Shown here piece after piece: positions 63,370 to 64,000 of a DNA stretch of 64,000 nt. The stretch is from Hesperophylax magnus. Lineage: Eukaryota; Arthropoda; Insecta; Trichoptera; Limnephilidae. The first letter of the stretch is position 1. Each line of letters begins with the position of its first letter. A program made the position numbers and the translations under genes. The stretch covers positions 3,534,001 through 3,598,000 of the forward strand of contig JAIUSX010000048.1 of the NCBI GenBank assembly GCA_026573805.1, read 5' to 3'. The notes beneath the pieces are model-generated. The model was given only the letters and a program-made list of their open reading frames with translations, searched no databases and was not told where the DNA came from.

Positions 63370-64000
63370 TTGATTATTTTAGGTGACAAATTTATATACT
63401 TTATAGTTATGTCCGTTTCTCCATTGGCTTTTCGTTTTTCAAGTTCTCTCTGTAAGTCCATTAGATTCTTTTTCTGTGCCGTGGTCGAGTCAGAGTAAAT
63501 TCGTACATTATTCTTTAAGGGGTGTTTTTTTCCTTGTAGTATTCTGGATGTCTGGGAGTCTTCAAACTGGATTTTAATTGGTCTTGGTTTGTTATTGTTA
63601 CTATTACCAAATCGGTAAACTTTTATAATTTTATTTTGCGGGTATATCTATATTGGAAATTATTTCCGTTACTGCAGTTTGGTCATCCAAGATTTTATCA
63701 GTAGCTGTTACCTTTGCACTTTCAGGAACATTTTACAAAATTATGTTTTTCGACCTCTTCGTAATTTCATTCATTTCGTGGATTACCTCTCAGATATTAG
63801 TGTTTTTTTGAGATGGAATAATTTTTTGAATATCTTTATATACCCGCAGTTCACCTTCCAAGGCACCAGTCATGCTGCCAATTGGTGCTAAGATTTGATC
63901 CTTGTTGAACTTATTTCCAGGGTCAAGAAGCACTTTGTTTATGGCGTTGACTGCCCTTTCTGCATTTGAGATCTATGATTGGACATCCATTGTATATTAT
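63370..64000 (-). pseudogene. LINE ORF1, C-terminal part, runs off the right edge
   Basis: On the minus strand RPIKIQFEDSQTSRILQGK, NNVRIYSDSTTAQKKNLMDL and KRKANGETDITIKYIN follow in order, between about 63600 and 63400. This is the RPI(K/R)..F...  ...SD.T..Q...L..LR.EL..R...GE..LTIKY pattern of ORF1 proteins that accompany CR1/Jockey-like ORF2. Further right an Asn/Lys-rich segment continues with stops near 63655 and 63810. Placement directly upstream of the endonuclease confirms a two-ORF LINE. Confidence 0.65.

Overview
The window looks like an AT-rich, repeat-dominated stretch of an animal nuclear genome, most probably an arthropod and likely an insect. I infer this from the mix of elements: a Ty3/gypsy retrotransposon, many CR1/Jockey-like LINE remnants, a Penelope-like element (PLE) with a GIY-YIG domain, Helitron-like 3' ends, tRNA-derived SINE heads and TTAA-anchored piggyBac-like termini. 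The species cannot be named from this sequence. I see no convincing host gene, no rRNA gene, no intact tRNA gene and no CRISPR array. Nearly everything recognisable is a transposable element or a repeat derived from one.

Layout. 1-2757 is the open 3' part of a gypsy pol gene (reverse transcriptase, RNase H, integrase). It is followed by a long purine-rich non-coding tail with G-rich tandem repeats, a polypurine tract, and a probable long 3' LTR from 4370 with a TATA box near 6489. From 8 to 19 kb there are decayed LINE 3' ends, Helitron-like ends, minisatellites and the first copies of several dispersed families, called A, B, C, D and F here. 19.9-21.1 kb is a Penelope remnant: a GIY-YIG coding segment between inverted copies of a repeat carrying a hammerhead ribozyme core. 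From 21 to 45 kb the sequence is mostly unassigned AT-rich DNA with scattered A and B copies, a 476-bp foldback MITE (32.1-32.6 kb), further hammerhead cores (31.43 and 43.14 kb), a 36-bp perfect palindrome (37.6 kb) and more LINE fragments. 46.07-49.05 kb is the best preserved LINE, with an uninterrupted 939-codon endonuclease/reverse transcriptase frame in minus orientation whose first codons come from a family A repeat. 50.4-55.1 kb holds copies of families C, D and A and a heavily mutated plus-strand LINE. 55.6-59.5 kb holds a GC-rich minisatellite, another hammerhead core, a LINE fragment enclosed in roughly 65-bp inverted repeats, and a GC-rich block that may be a promoter or LTR. 60.3-64.0 kb is a minus-strand LINE with decayed ORF2 and part of ORF1, running off the right edge.

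How the parts relate. The autonomous retroelements (gypsy, several LINE lineages, Penelope) would have supplied enzymes, and families A and B, the SINE heads and the MITEs look non-autonomous. The most interesting signal is a set of hammerhead-type ribozyme cores in at least four sequence contexts. Each pairs a complete CTGANGA...GAAA core with a very short or palindromic helix III, which implies activity as dimers or tandem units. All coordinates of diverged repeats are approximate because they were read by eye.
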